This document shows positions 23,822 to 32,167 of a stretch of 64,000 bases of DNA, one piece after another. The notes under the pieces were generated by a model that was not told the DNA's origin, did not search any database, and was given only the letters and a program-made list of their open reading frames with translations. A program made the position numbers and the translations under genes. Position 1 is the stretch's first letter. Every line of letters begins with the position of its first letter. The stretch is from an uncultured Paenibacillus sp. GTDB lineage: Bacteria; Bacillota; Bacilli; Paenibacillales; Paenibacillaceae. Where the stretch lies: NCBI GenBank assembly GCA_937895345.1, contig CALAWP010000011.1:31256-95255 (forward strand). Reading direction: 5' to 3'.

Positions 23822-24775
23822 ATGCAAATGTCTTCATCCTACATTGCCGGCATGACATGGGGCTGGACCGGCGTTCGCGGCACCTGGGCCGACGAGCGGG
23901 CTTCCCGCTCCATGGAGCTGATGGCGCAGCGGCTTGGCGTCAACTGGACGGCCATCGCCTTCGGAGCGCTGCAGGATCATCCGCAGGCTACGGAAATCAA
24001 ATACGGAGAAGCGCCCACCGTGACCGACGAGGAGGTGCGCTCCGCCATCGCCAACGCCAAGCGGCTCGGGCTGAAGGTCGTATTGAAGCCCGTCGTCAAC
24101 TGCGCCAACGGCACTTGGCGGGCGCACATCAACTTTTTTGATATCGACGTGCCGTGCGAGCCCAAGTGGTCCGACTGGTTCGCTTCTTACACGGACTTTA
24201 TCGTGCATTACGCGCGCATCGCCGAGGAGACGGGCTGCGAGATGCTCTGCATCGGCTGCGAGATGGTGCAGACGGACCGCCGCGAGCGCGAATGGCGGCA
24301 GCTGATTGCCGAGGTGCGCAACGTTTATTCCGGGCCGATCACCTATAACTGCGACAAATATCAGGAAGGCAACGTCGGCTGGTGGGACGCCGTCGACATT
24401 ATTTCCTCCAGCGGCTATTATCCGATCGGCGATTGGGAGCGGCAGCTGGACCGGATCGAGCAAGTGGTGGCGCGCCGCGGCAAGCCGTTTTTCTTTATGG
24501 AAGCCGGATGTCCGAGCCGCGAAGGCTCTCCCGCCATTCCGAACGACTGGGGCTTGCAGGGCTTGCCGAGCGAGGAAGCGCAGCGGCAATATTACGAAGC
24601 GATGTTCGCCGCTTGCGACAAGCGGGATTGGGTCGGCGGCTTCATGCTGTGGGATTGGCCGGCCCGGCTGTACGACGAAACGTCCGCTTCGGCCAACGAC
24701 GATTACTGCATGTTCGGCAAGCAAGCCGAGAAGACGGTCGGCAGCTACTACCGGAGCAAGCTGGCCGAGTCATAG
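23822..24775 (+). CDS. GH113-type endo-beta-1,4-mannanase, cytosolic
   Basis: 317-residue TIM-barrel glycoside hydrolase without a signal peptide, so it acts inside the cell. The opening GMTWGWTGVRGTW, the acid/base glutamate in LCIGCEMVQTDRRER and the putative nucleophile in FFFMEAGCPSREG fit GH113 mannanases of the Alicyclobacillus type; a related GH-A clan family is the alternative. AAAGGAG precedes the ATG at 23822 by 5 bases; a second in-frame ATG at 23828 is also possible. It is the first gene of a three-gene operon with the epimerase and GH130 genes. It would shorten imported manno-oligosaccharides to mannobiose. Confidence 0.82.
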   Translation: MQMSSSYIAGMTWGWTGVRGTWADERASRSMELMAQRLGVNWTAIAFGALQDHPQATEIKYGEAPTVTDEEVRSAIANAKRLGLKVVLKPVVNCANGTWRAHINFFDIDVPCEPKWSDWFASYTDFIVHYARIAEETGCEMLCIGCEMVQTDRREREWRQLIAEVRNVYSGPITYNCDKYQEGNVGWWDAVDIISSSGYYPIGDWERQLDRIEQVVARRGKPFFFMEAGCPSREGSPAIPNDWGLQGLPSEEAQRQYYEAMFAACDKRDWVGGFMLWDWPARLYDETSASANDDYCMFGKQAEKTVGSYYRSKLAES

Positions 24776-26043
24776 TGGCAGCACCGATCGAAACCATACT
24801 TTACGAAAGCGAGGCGCAGTCATTGGATACGATCTTTCCCGGCATTGCCGCTTCCGACTGGACCGAACGGCTGGAGCGGGAGCTGAAGCAAAACATTTTG
24901 TCGTTTTGGATGAAGCATGCGATAGACGAGACGAACGGCGGCTTTTACGGCTATATCAGCCGCGATTTGCGCATCGACCCGAACGCCGACAAAAGCCTGG
25001 TGCTCAACACCCGCATTTTGTGGACGTTTGCGACGGCTTACCGCGTCTACGGAGACGAGTCGTACAAGCGGGTGGCCGATCGGGCCTATCGCTATCTGAA
25101 CGAACGCTTTGCCGACCGCGAGCACGGAGGACTGTATTGGTCGGTCGATGCCGCCGGACGTCCGGCCTCGGACAAAAAACAAATTTACGGCCAAGCCTTC
25201 GCCATTTACGCCTATTCCGAATATGCGAGGGCGACGGGCGACAAGCAGGCTTTGACTCTGGCGATCGAACTGTTCCATACGCTGGAGCGCTACGGTTACG
25301 ACAAGGAGCATCGCGGCTATTGGGAAGCGTTGAGCCGCGGCTGGGGGCCGACGGAGGACAACAGCCTGAGCGAGAAGGACTTGAACGCCGCCAAGTCGAT
25401 GAATACCCATCTCCACGTGCTGGAAGCGTACACGAACCTGTACCGCGTCTGGCCGTCCGAGCCGCTCTCCGGCAAGCTCAAGGAGCTGATCGAGGTGACG
25501 GTTCGCCATATCGTTGACGGCGACACCGCACGTTTCGTGCTGTTTTTCGATCCGGACTGGACGCCCTTGTCCGATCACATCTCTTACGGCCACGATATCG
25601 AAGGCAGCTGGCTGCTCGCGGAAGCGGCCGAGGTGCTGGGCGACGAGGAGCTGCTGGACCGCGTAAACCGCGTCGCGGTTCGGATGGCGGAAGCCGCGCT
25701 CCGCGACGGCGCAGACGAAGACGGCGGCTTGTTTAACGAAGGCGGCCCGTCCGGGCTGATCGACACGAACAAGGATTGGTGGCCGCAGGCGGAGGCGGTC
25801 GTCGGCTTCTACAACGCGTACCAGCTGACGGGCGAGGCGCGTTACCGGGAGGCTGCCGCGAAAGCTTGGCAATTCATCGAAAACTTTATCGTCGACAAGG
25901 AGCATGGAGAGTGGCATTGGAGCGTGCTCCGCGACGGTACGCCAAGCGAGAATGAGCAAAAGGTCAGCGCCTGGAAATGTCCGTACCATAACGGCCGCGC
26001 CTGCTTCGAAATGGTGGAGCGGCTGAAGTCGGAGCTTTCATAG
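24775..26043 (+). CDS. Cellobiose/mannobiose 2-epimerase (AGE family)
   Basis: (alpha/alpha)6-barrel enzyme converting beta-1,4-mannobiose to mannosyl-glucose (or cellobiose to glucosyl-mannose) by epimerising the reducing end. The family's histidines and aromatic residues are in NTHLHVLEAYTNLYRVW, SYGHDIEGSW, KDWWPQAEAVVGFYNAY and KCPYHNGRACFEM. The GTG at 24775 shares a base with the mannanase stop (TAGTG) and gives 422 residues; an in-frame TTG at 24823 has GCGAGG 8 bases upstream and gives 406, nearer the family norm. Both starts are plausible. It sits between the mannanase and GH130 phosphorylase genes, which favours mannobiose as substrate. Confidence 0.88.
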   Translation: MAAPIETILYESEAQSLDTIFPGIAASDWTERLERELKQNILSFWMKHAIDETNGGFYGYISRDLRIDPNADKSLVLNTRILWTFATAYRVYGDESYKRVADRAYRYLNERFADREHGGLYWSVDAAGRPASDKKQIYGQAFAIYAYSEYARATGDKQALTLAIELFHTLERYGYDKEHRGYWEALSRGWGPTEDNSLSEKDLNAAKSMNTHLHVLEAYTNLYRVWPSEPLSGKLKELIEVTVRHIVDGDTARFVLFFDPDWTPLSDHISYGHDIEGSWLLAEAAEVLGDEELLDRVNRVAVRMAEAALRDGADEDGGLFNEGGPSGLIDTNKDWWPQAEAVVGFYNAYQLTGEARYREAAAKAWQFIENFIVDKEHGEWHWSVLRDGTPSENEQKVSAWKCPYHNGRACFEMVERLKSELS

Positions 26044-26071
26044 ATTTCATTCAATTCGGGAGGAATCTTAT

Positions 26072-27253
26072 ATGAGCATATTCGAACAACGAAAGGAACG
26101 GCTGACGGAGCGGCATCAATCGCTCCTTGCCCGCATCAACGAACCCGTCGAGCCAGGCAACGGCGTATTTGCCCGCTACCGGCATCCGGTATTGACCGCG
26201 GAGCATGCCCCGCTGCACTGGCGGTACGATTTCGATCCGCGGACGAATCCGTATTTTATGGAGCGTCTGGGCATCAACTGCGTCTTCAACCCGGGGGCCA
26301 TTCATTTGAACGGCAAGTTTTACCTTGTGGCCCGCGTGGAAGGGCACGACCGCAAATCGTTTTTTGCGGTAGCCGAAAGCGATACCGGCGTCGACGGCTT
26401 CCGTTTCTGGGACCGGCCGATCGTCATGCCGGAAACGGATGATCCGGACGTCAACGTCTACGACATGCGGCTCGTGCAGCATGAGGACGGCTGGATTTAC
26501 GGCCTGTTCTGCACCGAGCGCAAAGACCCGGATGCGCCGAGGGGCGATCTGTCCAGCGCCGTCGCCCAATGCGGCATCGCCCGCACCAAAGATTTGAAGC
26601 AGTGGGAACGGCTCGCCGACTTGAAGACGAAGTCGAATCAGCAGCGCAACGTCGTCCTTCATCCGGAATTTATCGACGGCAAATACGCCTTCTATACGCG
26701 CCCGCAGGACGGCTTTATCGACACCGGCTCCGGCGGCGGCATCGGCTGGGGGTTATCCGACAGCATCGAGCAAGCCGTCATCGACGAGGAAATCATTATC
26801 GACGAGCGTCATTATCATACGATTAAAGAAGTGAAGAACGGCCAAGGACCTGCCCCGATCAAGACGGACAAAGGCTGGCTCCATATCGCCCACGGCGTCC
26901 GCAATACCGCCGCCGGCCTCCGCTACGTGCTGTATGCGTTTTTGTCGGACTTGAAGGAGCCTCACAAGGTGACGCATCGTCCCGGCGGCCATCTTCTTGC
27001 TCCGGAGGGCGAGGAACGCGTCGGCGACGTATCGAACGTCGTATTTTGCAACGGCGCCGTCGCGCTCGACAACGGCAAAGTGTACATCTATTACGCTTCT
27101 TCGGATACGCGATGCCACGTCGCCGTCTCGACCGTCGACCAGCTGCTCGACTACGTCATGAACACGCCGGAGGATCCGCTCCGCTCTTACGCCTGCGTCC
27201 AGCAGCGCCTCGAGCTCATCGAACGCAACCTGAAGCTGATGGGCCGTTCGTAA
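26072..27253 (+). CDS. GH130 beta-mannoside phosphorylase (mannosylglucose phosphorylase-like)
   Basis: 393-residue five-bladed beta-propeller enzyme that cleaves 4-O-beta-mannosyl-glucose with phosphate to mannose 1-phosphate and glucose. GH130 markers are FNPGAIHLNGKFYLVARVEG, the catalytic-Asp segment DVNVYDMRLVQHEDGWIYGLF, the phosphate-binding arginine/histidine segments (QRNVVLHPEFIDGKYAFYTRP; WLHIAHGVRNTAAGLRY) and GDVSNVVFCNGAV. The overall pattern is that of subfamily 1. GGGAGG lies 9 bases before the ATG. It ends the mannanase-epimerase operon and is followed by a strong hairpin. With the epimerase it forms a phosphorolytic, ATP-sparing route. Confidence 0.9.
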   Translation: MSIFEQRKERLTERHQSLLARINEPVEPGNGVFARYRHPVLTAEHAPLHWRYDFDPRTNPYFMERLGINCVFNPGAIHLNGKFYLVARVEGHDRKSFFAVAESDTGVDGFRFWDRPIVMPETDDPDVNVYDMRLVQHEDGWIYGLFCTERKDPDAPRGDLSSAVAQCGIARTKDLKQWERLADLKTKSNQQRNVVLHPEFIDGKYAFYTRPQDGFIDTGSGGGIGWGLSDSIEQAVIDEEIIIDERHYHTIKEVKNGQGPAPIKTDKGWLHIAHGVRNTAAGLRYVLYAFLSDLKEPHKVTHRPGGHLLAPEGEERVGDVSNVVFCNGAVALDNGKVYIYYASSDTRCHVAVSTVDQLLDYVMNTPEDPLRSYACVQQRLELIERNLKLMGRS

Positions 27254-27259
27254 TGAACG

Positions 27260-27312
27260 ACGGGGAGACCCTTAGTCATTGACGATGACTTTGGGACTCC
27301 CCCGTTTATTTT
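27260..27312 (+). terminator. Terminator of the mannan-degradation operon
   Basis: ACGGGGAGACCCTTAGTCAT (27260-27279) pairs, with a few mismatches, with 27285-27305 and is followed by TTTATTTT. It starts 7 bp after the GH130 stop. Confidence 0.85.
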
Positions 27313-27358
27313 GCAGGTACACATCGGATTCATCCGCTCGTCTCATTGGATTCATCTG

Positions 27359-27557
27359 TATAAGTTGAACTAATGATTACCACAACTTATGGCCAAGCTG
27401 CATGAGGAATCGACTTCCGATCGCTCTCGCAGAGGGATGCTTGGATTTCCATAAACCTTACAACGGTAACCATCCCCCTGCAAAGGCGAACACTGCCGTT
27501 TTCTCCCGTTCGATTTCCTCATTCCGCTTTTCGTGTGATTCTCTAGTTTAACTTATA
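27359..27557 (-). repeat. Palindromic MITE-like element, full copy B
   Basis: A 199-bp element bounded by terminal inverted repeats TATAAGTTGAACTA (27359-27372) and TAGTTTAACTTATA (27544-27557), matching at 13 of 14 positions. Inside, CATCCCCCTGCAAAGGCGAA (27471-27490) is an imperfect inverted match to the CTCTCGCAGAGGGATG block near 27424-27439, so the whole unit can fold on itself. It has no ORF. A truncated copy in the opposite orientation is at 16464-16556. A TA-rich junction is visible but a target duplication cannot be proven. Confidence 0.75.
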
Positions 27558-27577
27558 TATATTTCATTTATTTCTCC

Positions 27578-27799
27578 TCAAAAATATTTCCCTGAAAAAT
27601 AAAGCAGTACTAAAAGGATGACGATCAACGAAGAAATGAGGTGGACCGTTACAGGCTTATCTATCCATGCCGTATTTTCGTTGTACGTAAAATGAATCGC
27701 ATAGTAAACATTAAAAATAATGATCGATAGGATAGCCATTAGAAACAATAAATGCAAGATGAAGATCACGTTCAACCCTGCCCTCTGAAAAATGATCAA
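27578..27799 (-). CDS. Small two-helix membrane protein, unknown
   Basis: Up to 73 residues with two hydrophobic segments (about 9-30, VIFILHLLFLMAILSIIIF; and about 50-68, HLISSLIVILLVLLYF) joined by a short polar loop. The frame opens at a TTG (27799); a GTG at 27769 with AGAGGGCAGGG upstream is an alternative that shortens it by ten residues. The region is AT-rich compared with its surroundings and lies between the LacI terminator and the palindromic element. No family was recognised. It may be real, but the start and expression are uncertain. Confidence 0.4.
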   Translation of the reverse strand: MIIFQRAGLNVIFILHLLFLMAILSIIIFNVYYAIHFTYNENTAWIDKPVTVHLISSLIVILLVLLYFSGKYF

Positions 27800-27878
27800 G
27801 AGAATCGATTAGCCATTTCTCTTCCCTTTTGGTGACGAAAAATCCCAGCGGCATGTTGCGTTTGTCGTGTTGGGGCTG

Positions 27879-27912
27879 AAAAAAAATACGGCGCGGGATT
27901 ATCCCCGCGCCG
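27879..27912 (-). terminator. Terminator of the kinase-binding protein-LacI operon
   Basis: On the minus strand CGGCGCGGG pairs with CCCGCGCCG around a 6-nt loop and is followed by TATTTTTTTT. The LacI stop codon (27901-27899) lies in the loop, mirroring the arrangement at xylR. Confidence 0.88.
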
Positions 27913-28987
27913 CGGCCGTGCTGCCGCGCAGCAGCAGCTCGCACGCCAGCAATATTTTTTCCTTCGGCTCGTCCTTCCGCTCCGTCCGCTCCAGCAGCCG
28001 GTCGACGGCCCGCCGCCCGAGCGCCTCCTTCGGCACATGCACCGTCGTCAGCGCGGGCTTGACGCCCGAGGCGTCCGCGATGTTGTCGAAGCCCGACACC
28101 GAAATGTCGCCCGGCACGTCCAGGCCGAGCGCCTGCAGCGCCTTCACCGCTCCGATCGCGATCGCGTCGTTGGCGCATACAAGCGCCGTCGGCAGCGACT
28201 TCTGCTTCCGCTTCTTGTCGGCCCATTGCCCGATCGCTTCCTCGAATTGGGCGGGCTCCAGCCCCTGCACCGGCAGCAGCAGCTCGTCCAAAGCCGACGC
28301 TCCGCCGCCGCCGCCCGGCCGGCGCGCCCCTTCCAGCTCCTCCACCGCGCTTCGGAAGCCGAGATAGCGATCGTGAAAGCTGCGGGAATAGTTCGTATCG
28401 CCGACAAACACCAGCTTGCGATGGCCGAGCCCGATCAAATATTGGACGAGTCGGTACATGCTTTCGTAATTGTTCGCAAACAGCGTATCGCTAGGAATGA
28501 GCGCATCCTCATGGTCCACCAGCACGATCGGCAAGCCGATCCGATGGGTTTCAAGCAGCAGGGGAGCCGTAATTTCGCCCACGCCGATCAGCCCGAGCAG
28601 CCCGTTCGGATTCAAAATATGAACGAAACGATCCACGCTTTGCTCCGAGACGATCAGTATGCCCAGCCCCTTTTCCTCCAGCCGCGCCGATATACCGTCC
28701 ACGATTCGGCCCCAATAAACCGAATCCTTCGTCTGGAACCGGATATTCGGCATCAGCACGAGCGCCGACTGGCGCCGGTCGGCCGGCACCTTCGGCAGCT
28801 GCTCCAGCTTGATCGACTTCATATACGCATTTTTTTGGGCAAAATAGCCGAGCTGGGACGCCGCCTGCAGCACGCGCTCCCGCGTCGCCTCGCTCACCCC
28901 GTCCTTGCCCGACAGCGCCTTGGAGACGACAAATTTGGATACGCCAAGCCGATCGGCGATTTGCTGCATCGTAATTTTGTTGGCCAT
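27899..28987 (-). CDS. LacI-family transcriptional regulator
   Basis: 362-residue sugar-responsive repressor. The N-terminal LacI HTH is residues 1-50 (TMQQIADRLGVSKFVVSKALSGKDGVSEATRERV), followed by a periplasmic-binding-protein-like effector domain (ALVLMPNIRFQTKD through GLDVPGDISVSGFDNIADASGVKPALTTVHVP). It has an Arg-Pro-Gly-rich insert near residues 240-250 (RRPGGGGGASA). The start at 28987 has AGGTGA upstream, 11 bp after the stop of the binding-protein gene; the frame is open further upstream but without a ribosome site. It is the third gene of the kinase-binding protein-LacI unit and is expected to control the mannan genes nearby. Confidence 0.93.
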   Translation of the reverse strand: MANKITMQQIADRLGVSKFVVSKALSGKDGVSEATRERVLQAASQLGYFAQKNAYMKSIKLEQLPKVPADRRQSALVLMPNIRFQTKDSVYWGRIVDGISARLEEKGLGILIVSEQSVDRFVHILNPNGLLGLIGVGEITAPLLLETHRIGLPIVLVDHEDALIPSDTLFANNYESMYRLVQYLIGLGHRKLVFVGDTNYSRSFHDRYLGFRSAVEELEGARRPGGGGGASALDELLLPVQGLEPAQFEEAIGQWADKKRKQKSLPTALVCANDAIAIGAVKALQALGLDVPGDISVSGFDNIADASGVKPALTTVHVPKEALGRRAVDRLLERTERKDEPKEKILLACELLLRGSTAAARG

Positions 28988-28998
28988 CCGGCGTTCAC

Positions 28999-30288
28999 CT
29001 AGCTTTCCGTAATGTCGCGGGCTTCCGCCCATCGTTTGTTGTACGTTTCGAACACTTCCGCCAGGTCGGGCGCCGTTATCCATTCCAAAATATAATCGCC
29101 CGACCAGAGCGCGATTTGCGCCGTGTTCGATATTTCAAGCAGCTTGTCGCTTGGCACCTTCTTCTCGACCATGACCGGGTTGAACGACAGAAACTGCTTG
29201 AAATGAGGCAGCGCAGGCTCCTTGCGTTCGTCGACCGGCAAAAATCCGGAGTCGTCCACATAACCCGATTGCCGGACGAAAAATTCGACCCATTCGGCCG
29301 CCAGCTCCTTGTTGCCGCTGAACCGGCTGACGCCGACGAACCAGTCCGGGCTGAGCGGCGCGTAACGCTTGCTTTCGTTATCGTAAGGAAACGGGAAAAA
29401 TCCGATGTCTTCCGGATCGGCCCCGGCCGCGACGATCTGGTTAATGACCCAGTTGCCCATCAAATACATGCCGGCCTCGCCGCCGGCCAGCTCGCGCTTG
29501 GACGCTTCCCAATTATTTTGGATCAGGTCTTCCTCCACGTAGTCCTTCTCGATCAGCGTGCGGACGATGGAGATGGCCTGCCCCCAAGTGTTGTCGATCT
29601 GCCAAGGCTCGTCCGTTTCGACCATCCGGTTCAAGTAGTCCGGATCGCCGGTCATGAAGCTGACCAAGTCCTCTCCCCATATCATAAGCGGCCACTGCGC
29701 GCCCGAATTGAGGTAGACCGGAGTAATGCCGGCCGCTTTCAGCTTCGCGCACGCTTCGTAGAACTGCTCCAGCGTCGTCGGAACGGAAGAGACGCCGGCC
29801 TTCCGGAACGCCTTCTTGTTGTAGACGATGCCTGTCGTCGAAGCTCCGGTGGCAATGCCGTATTTGACGCCGTTATGAGCTTTGAAATCGTCGAAGCGCA
29901 TATGCTCGAACAGGCTCTCGTCCAACGGCTCGAAATAATCCGGCAGCCGGTCGTTTTTTATATTGTTCGGGATAAGCAGCACGTCGCCCAAATTTCGCGT
30001 CGACAAGCGCAGCATAATATCGTTGGCGTAGCTCGGCAGCGCTTCAAACTCAACCTCCGCGCCGGGATGCAGCTCGGCAAACCGTTCGGCGTATTGGCGG
30101 AATACGCCGTTTTCGACCAGATCGACCCGGTTCGTCAACACTTTCAGCACCATATCGCCGCCATCGGCGACTCCGGCGCTCGGCTTCGGTTCCTTCGCCG
30201 GCGGCGGATCGCGATCCGCGCAGCCGGCCGCCGTCAGCAGCGCGAGCGCCAGCAGCGCCGCGGCCGCTCGTCCCCATGCTCTCCTCAT
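28999..30288 (-). CDS. Orphan sugar-binding lipoprotein
   Basis: 429-residue extracellular solute-binding protein with a lipoprotein signal (ALLALALLTAAGC, lipidated Cys near residue 23). It is a paralogue of the importer's binding protein at 22200-23510: both share VLTNRxD at the N-terminus, LPDYFEPLD, GIVYNKKAF, GMYLMGNWVINQI and FFPFPYDN-type segments. No permease gene adjoins it. Its ATG overlaps the kinase stop codon by 4 bp (ATGA), and LacI follows after 11 bp. It may deliver sugar to the importer encoded elsewhere in the locus, or act as a co-receptor presenting sugar to the kinase; the coupling to the kinase favours the latter, as inference. Confidence 0.9.
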   Translation of the reverse strand: MRRAWGRAAAALLALALLTAAGCADRDPPPAKEPKPSAGVADGGDMVLKVLTNRVDLVENGVFRQYAERFAELHPGAEVEFEALPSYANDIMLRLSTRNLGDVLLIPNNIKNDRLPDYFEPLDESLFEHMRFDDFKAHNGVKYGIATGASTTGIVYNKKAFRKAGVSSVPTTLEQFYEACAKLKAAGITPVYLNSGAQWPLMIWGEDLVSFMTGDPDYLNRMVETDEPWQIDNTWGQAISIVRTLIEKDYVEEDLIQNNWEASKRELAGGEAGMYLMGNWVINQIVAAGADPEDIGFFPFPYDNESKRYAPLSPDWFVGVSRFSGNKELAAEWVEFFVRQSGYVDDSGFLPVDERKEPALPHFKQFLSFNPVMVEKKVPSDKLLEISNTAQIALWSGDYILEWITAPDLAEVFETYNKRWAEARDITES

Positions 30289-32141
30289 CGTCCTCCGTCT
30301 CCTTTCCATTCCGGCAGCAGCAGCTCGATTTCCGTCCCGGAGCCCTGCTCGCTGCTCGCCTTCAGTCCGTACGCGCTGCCGTAATGCAGCTTGATCCGTT
30401 CGTTTACGTTGCGCAAGCCGATGCCTCCGACCCGGCTCGGCCGCTCCGCCGCCGGAAGAACGCCCGACAACGACTGGTTCAGCTTGTCCAGCGTCTCGGC
30501 GTCCATCCCGGTGCCGTCATCCCGGATCCGGACCGCCACCGTGCCGCCGATCCTCTCCGCGCCGATGCAAATATGCATCGCCGGCTTCGTTTCGTCCATG
30601 CCGTGATAAATGGCGTTTTCGACGATCGGCTGCAGGATCAGCTTCGTGACGGGCAGCCGCATAAGCCGGCCCGCTTCGGATCCGGGAATATCGACCTCCA
30701 GGCGGAAGCGGTCCGGATATCTGTAGTTCAGCAGCTCTACATAGTTTTTGACGTGGTCGATTTCGTCCCGCAGCGTCACTTGCTCGTGCGGGTCGCTGAT
30801 TCCGTACCGGAGCAGCTTGCCCAATATGGCGATCATGTCCGCCGCGTCCGCGTCGTCGTTCAGCTCCGCCGTCATGCGGATCGACTCCAGCGTATTGTAC
30901 ATGAAATGCGGATTGATCTGGTTCTGCAGCGCCTGCAGCTCGGCTTCCTGCTTCTTCGCTTCGATCTCGTAAATATCGCGGATCAACTGGTCAATGCGCA
31001 CGATCATCCGGTTGAAATGCGTTCCTAACTGTCCGACTTCGTCCCGGTTTTTGACCTGGAACTGAACGCTGAAATCGCCCTCCTGCACCGACTTCATCAG
31101 CTTCATCATGCGACGCAGCGGATTGGCGAGCGCATAAGACATAATGACCGATATAATCATCGCCACCAGCAGCGCCACAAGCGTGGCGACAAACGTCACG
31201 TTGCGAGTAACCCGGGCGTCGCGCGTAAGCTCATCCACGGGAATGCCGGTCATAACTTTCCAGCCCGTATTGGGGGAAGTTGTATAAATATACAGCTTGC
31301 CGACGCCTTCCGTTTCCAGATAAAAGCTGCCTTTGACACCGGCGGCCCGGACGACCGCTTCGTCCCCGTCGATATTGGTCGCGATCCGCTCAGGCTTGTG
31401 GCTGTCGTACATGACGTTGCCTTCGCCGTCGATCAGAATCGAGGACCCTTTCGTGACGTTGTCCAGCTCCCGCACGCCCTCCTCGATGACGTCGATGCCT
31501 GCGTCGACGGCGATCAGGCCGACCGGATTCAGCGACTTGTCGATAATTTTGCGCACGACCGTAAACGCGTATTTTTCGCTTTGCAGGCTGCTCGTATATT
31601 TTTGCGTCCCGAGCAAACGCGCTTCCCCGCTCGAGTCCGCCACGCTTTCCGTCCATTCGAGATAGCTCATCTTCAAATTCTGGCGGACGCTGCCGCCGGA
31701 ACTGGCATAATAGCCGTTCCCGTACCGATCGAAGATGTAAACCGAATGGGCCCCCTTCTTGATCGTATTGATAAACGCGATATTGTCCTCGATTCCCCGC
31801 TGAATGGACAGGAGCAGGTCAAAGTTTTCCCTTTCGTCGGCGCCGATTTTCATACGCTGCTCGTAATAGCGGTTCGAACGAATCAGATTCGCTTTAATTT
31901 CGTCCTGATAAGACGGTACCGAAGAAAGGCGGACCATGTCGTCGATATATTCGTCGATGCGGTTCATCATATTTTCCTGCATCGTCTCGGAATAGGCCTT
32001 CGTCTGCTCTTCGACGGAGCTGGAATAATTCGTATACGTGATATATCCGACAAATGAAAGCGGCAGTGCGATAAGAAGAACAAAAGCAAGAAACAGCTTG
32101 CGGCTCATGCGCATGCTGCCCAGATACGTACCCAAGCGCAC
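30285..32141 (-). CDS. Sensor histidine kinase (YesM-like)
   Basis: 618-residue membrane kinase. TM1 is near residues 14-34, an extracellular dCache-type sensor covers about 35-295, TM2 is about 300-322 and a HAMP linker follows. The His_kinase motif QNQINPHFMYNTLESIR carries the phospho-acceptor histidine. The HATPase region has QPIVENAIYHGM, RDDGTGMD and VGGIGLRNVNERI. The GTG start at 32141 has GAGGGAGC upstream; ATG 32114 is an alternative. It heads an operon with the orphan binding lipoprotein (4-bp overlap) and LacI. The YesN-type regulator at 19572 is the only matching partner in the window. Confidence 0.92.
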   Translation of the reverse strand: MRLGTYLGSMRMSRKLFLAFVLLIALPLSFVGYITYTNYSSSVEEQTKAYSETMQENMMNRIDEYIDDMVRLSSVPSYQDEIKANLIRSNRYYEQRMKIGADERENFDLLLSIQRGIEDNIAFINTIKKGAHSVYIFDRYGNGYYASSGGSVRQNLKMSYLEWTESVADSSGEARLLGTQKYTSSLQSEKYAFTVVRKIIDKSLNPVGLIAVDAGIDVIEEGVRELDNVTKGSSILIDGEGNVMYDSHKPERIATNIDGDEAVVRAAGVKGSFYLETEGVGKLYIYTTSPNTGWKVMTGIPVDELTRDARVTRNVTFVATLVALLVAMIISVIMSYALANPLRRMMKLMKSVQEGDFSVQFQVKNRDEVGQLGTHFNRMIVRIDQLIRDIYEIEAKKQEAELQALQNQINPHFMYNTLESIRMTAELNDDADAADMIAILGKLLRYGISDPHEQVTLRDEIDHVKNYVELLNYRYPDRFRLEVDIPGSEAGRLMRLPVTKLILQPIVENAIYHGMDETKPAMHICIGAERIGGTVAVRIRDDGTGMDAETLDKLNQSLSGVLPAAERPSRVGGIGLRNVNERIKLHYGSAYGLKASSEQGSGTEIELLLPEWKGDGGR

Positions 32142-32167
32142 CGCTCCCTCGGCATTTGTTACTTTTT

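Noticed and set aside
27359..27557. Insertion sequence with its own transposase
   Set aside because: The element is only 199 bp and has no reading frame, so at most it is non-autonomous.
27254..27577. Transcription attenuator or riboswitch after GH130
   Set aside because: The fold at 27260-27312 is a simple terminator and the remainder is the palindromic element. No aptamer-like conserved core was recognised.
30285..30309. Longer start for the orphan binding protein at ATG 30309
   Set aside because: It has no ribosome site and lies within the kinase gene. ATG 30288 overlaps the kinase stop as ATGA and has AAGGAG at suitable distance.
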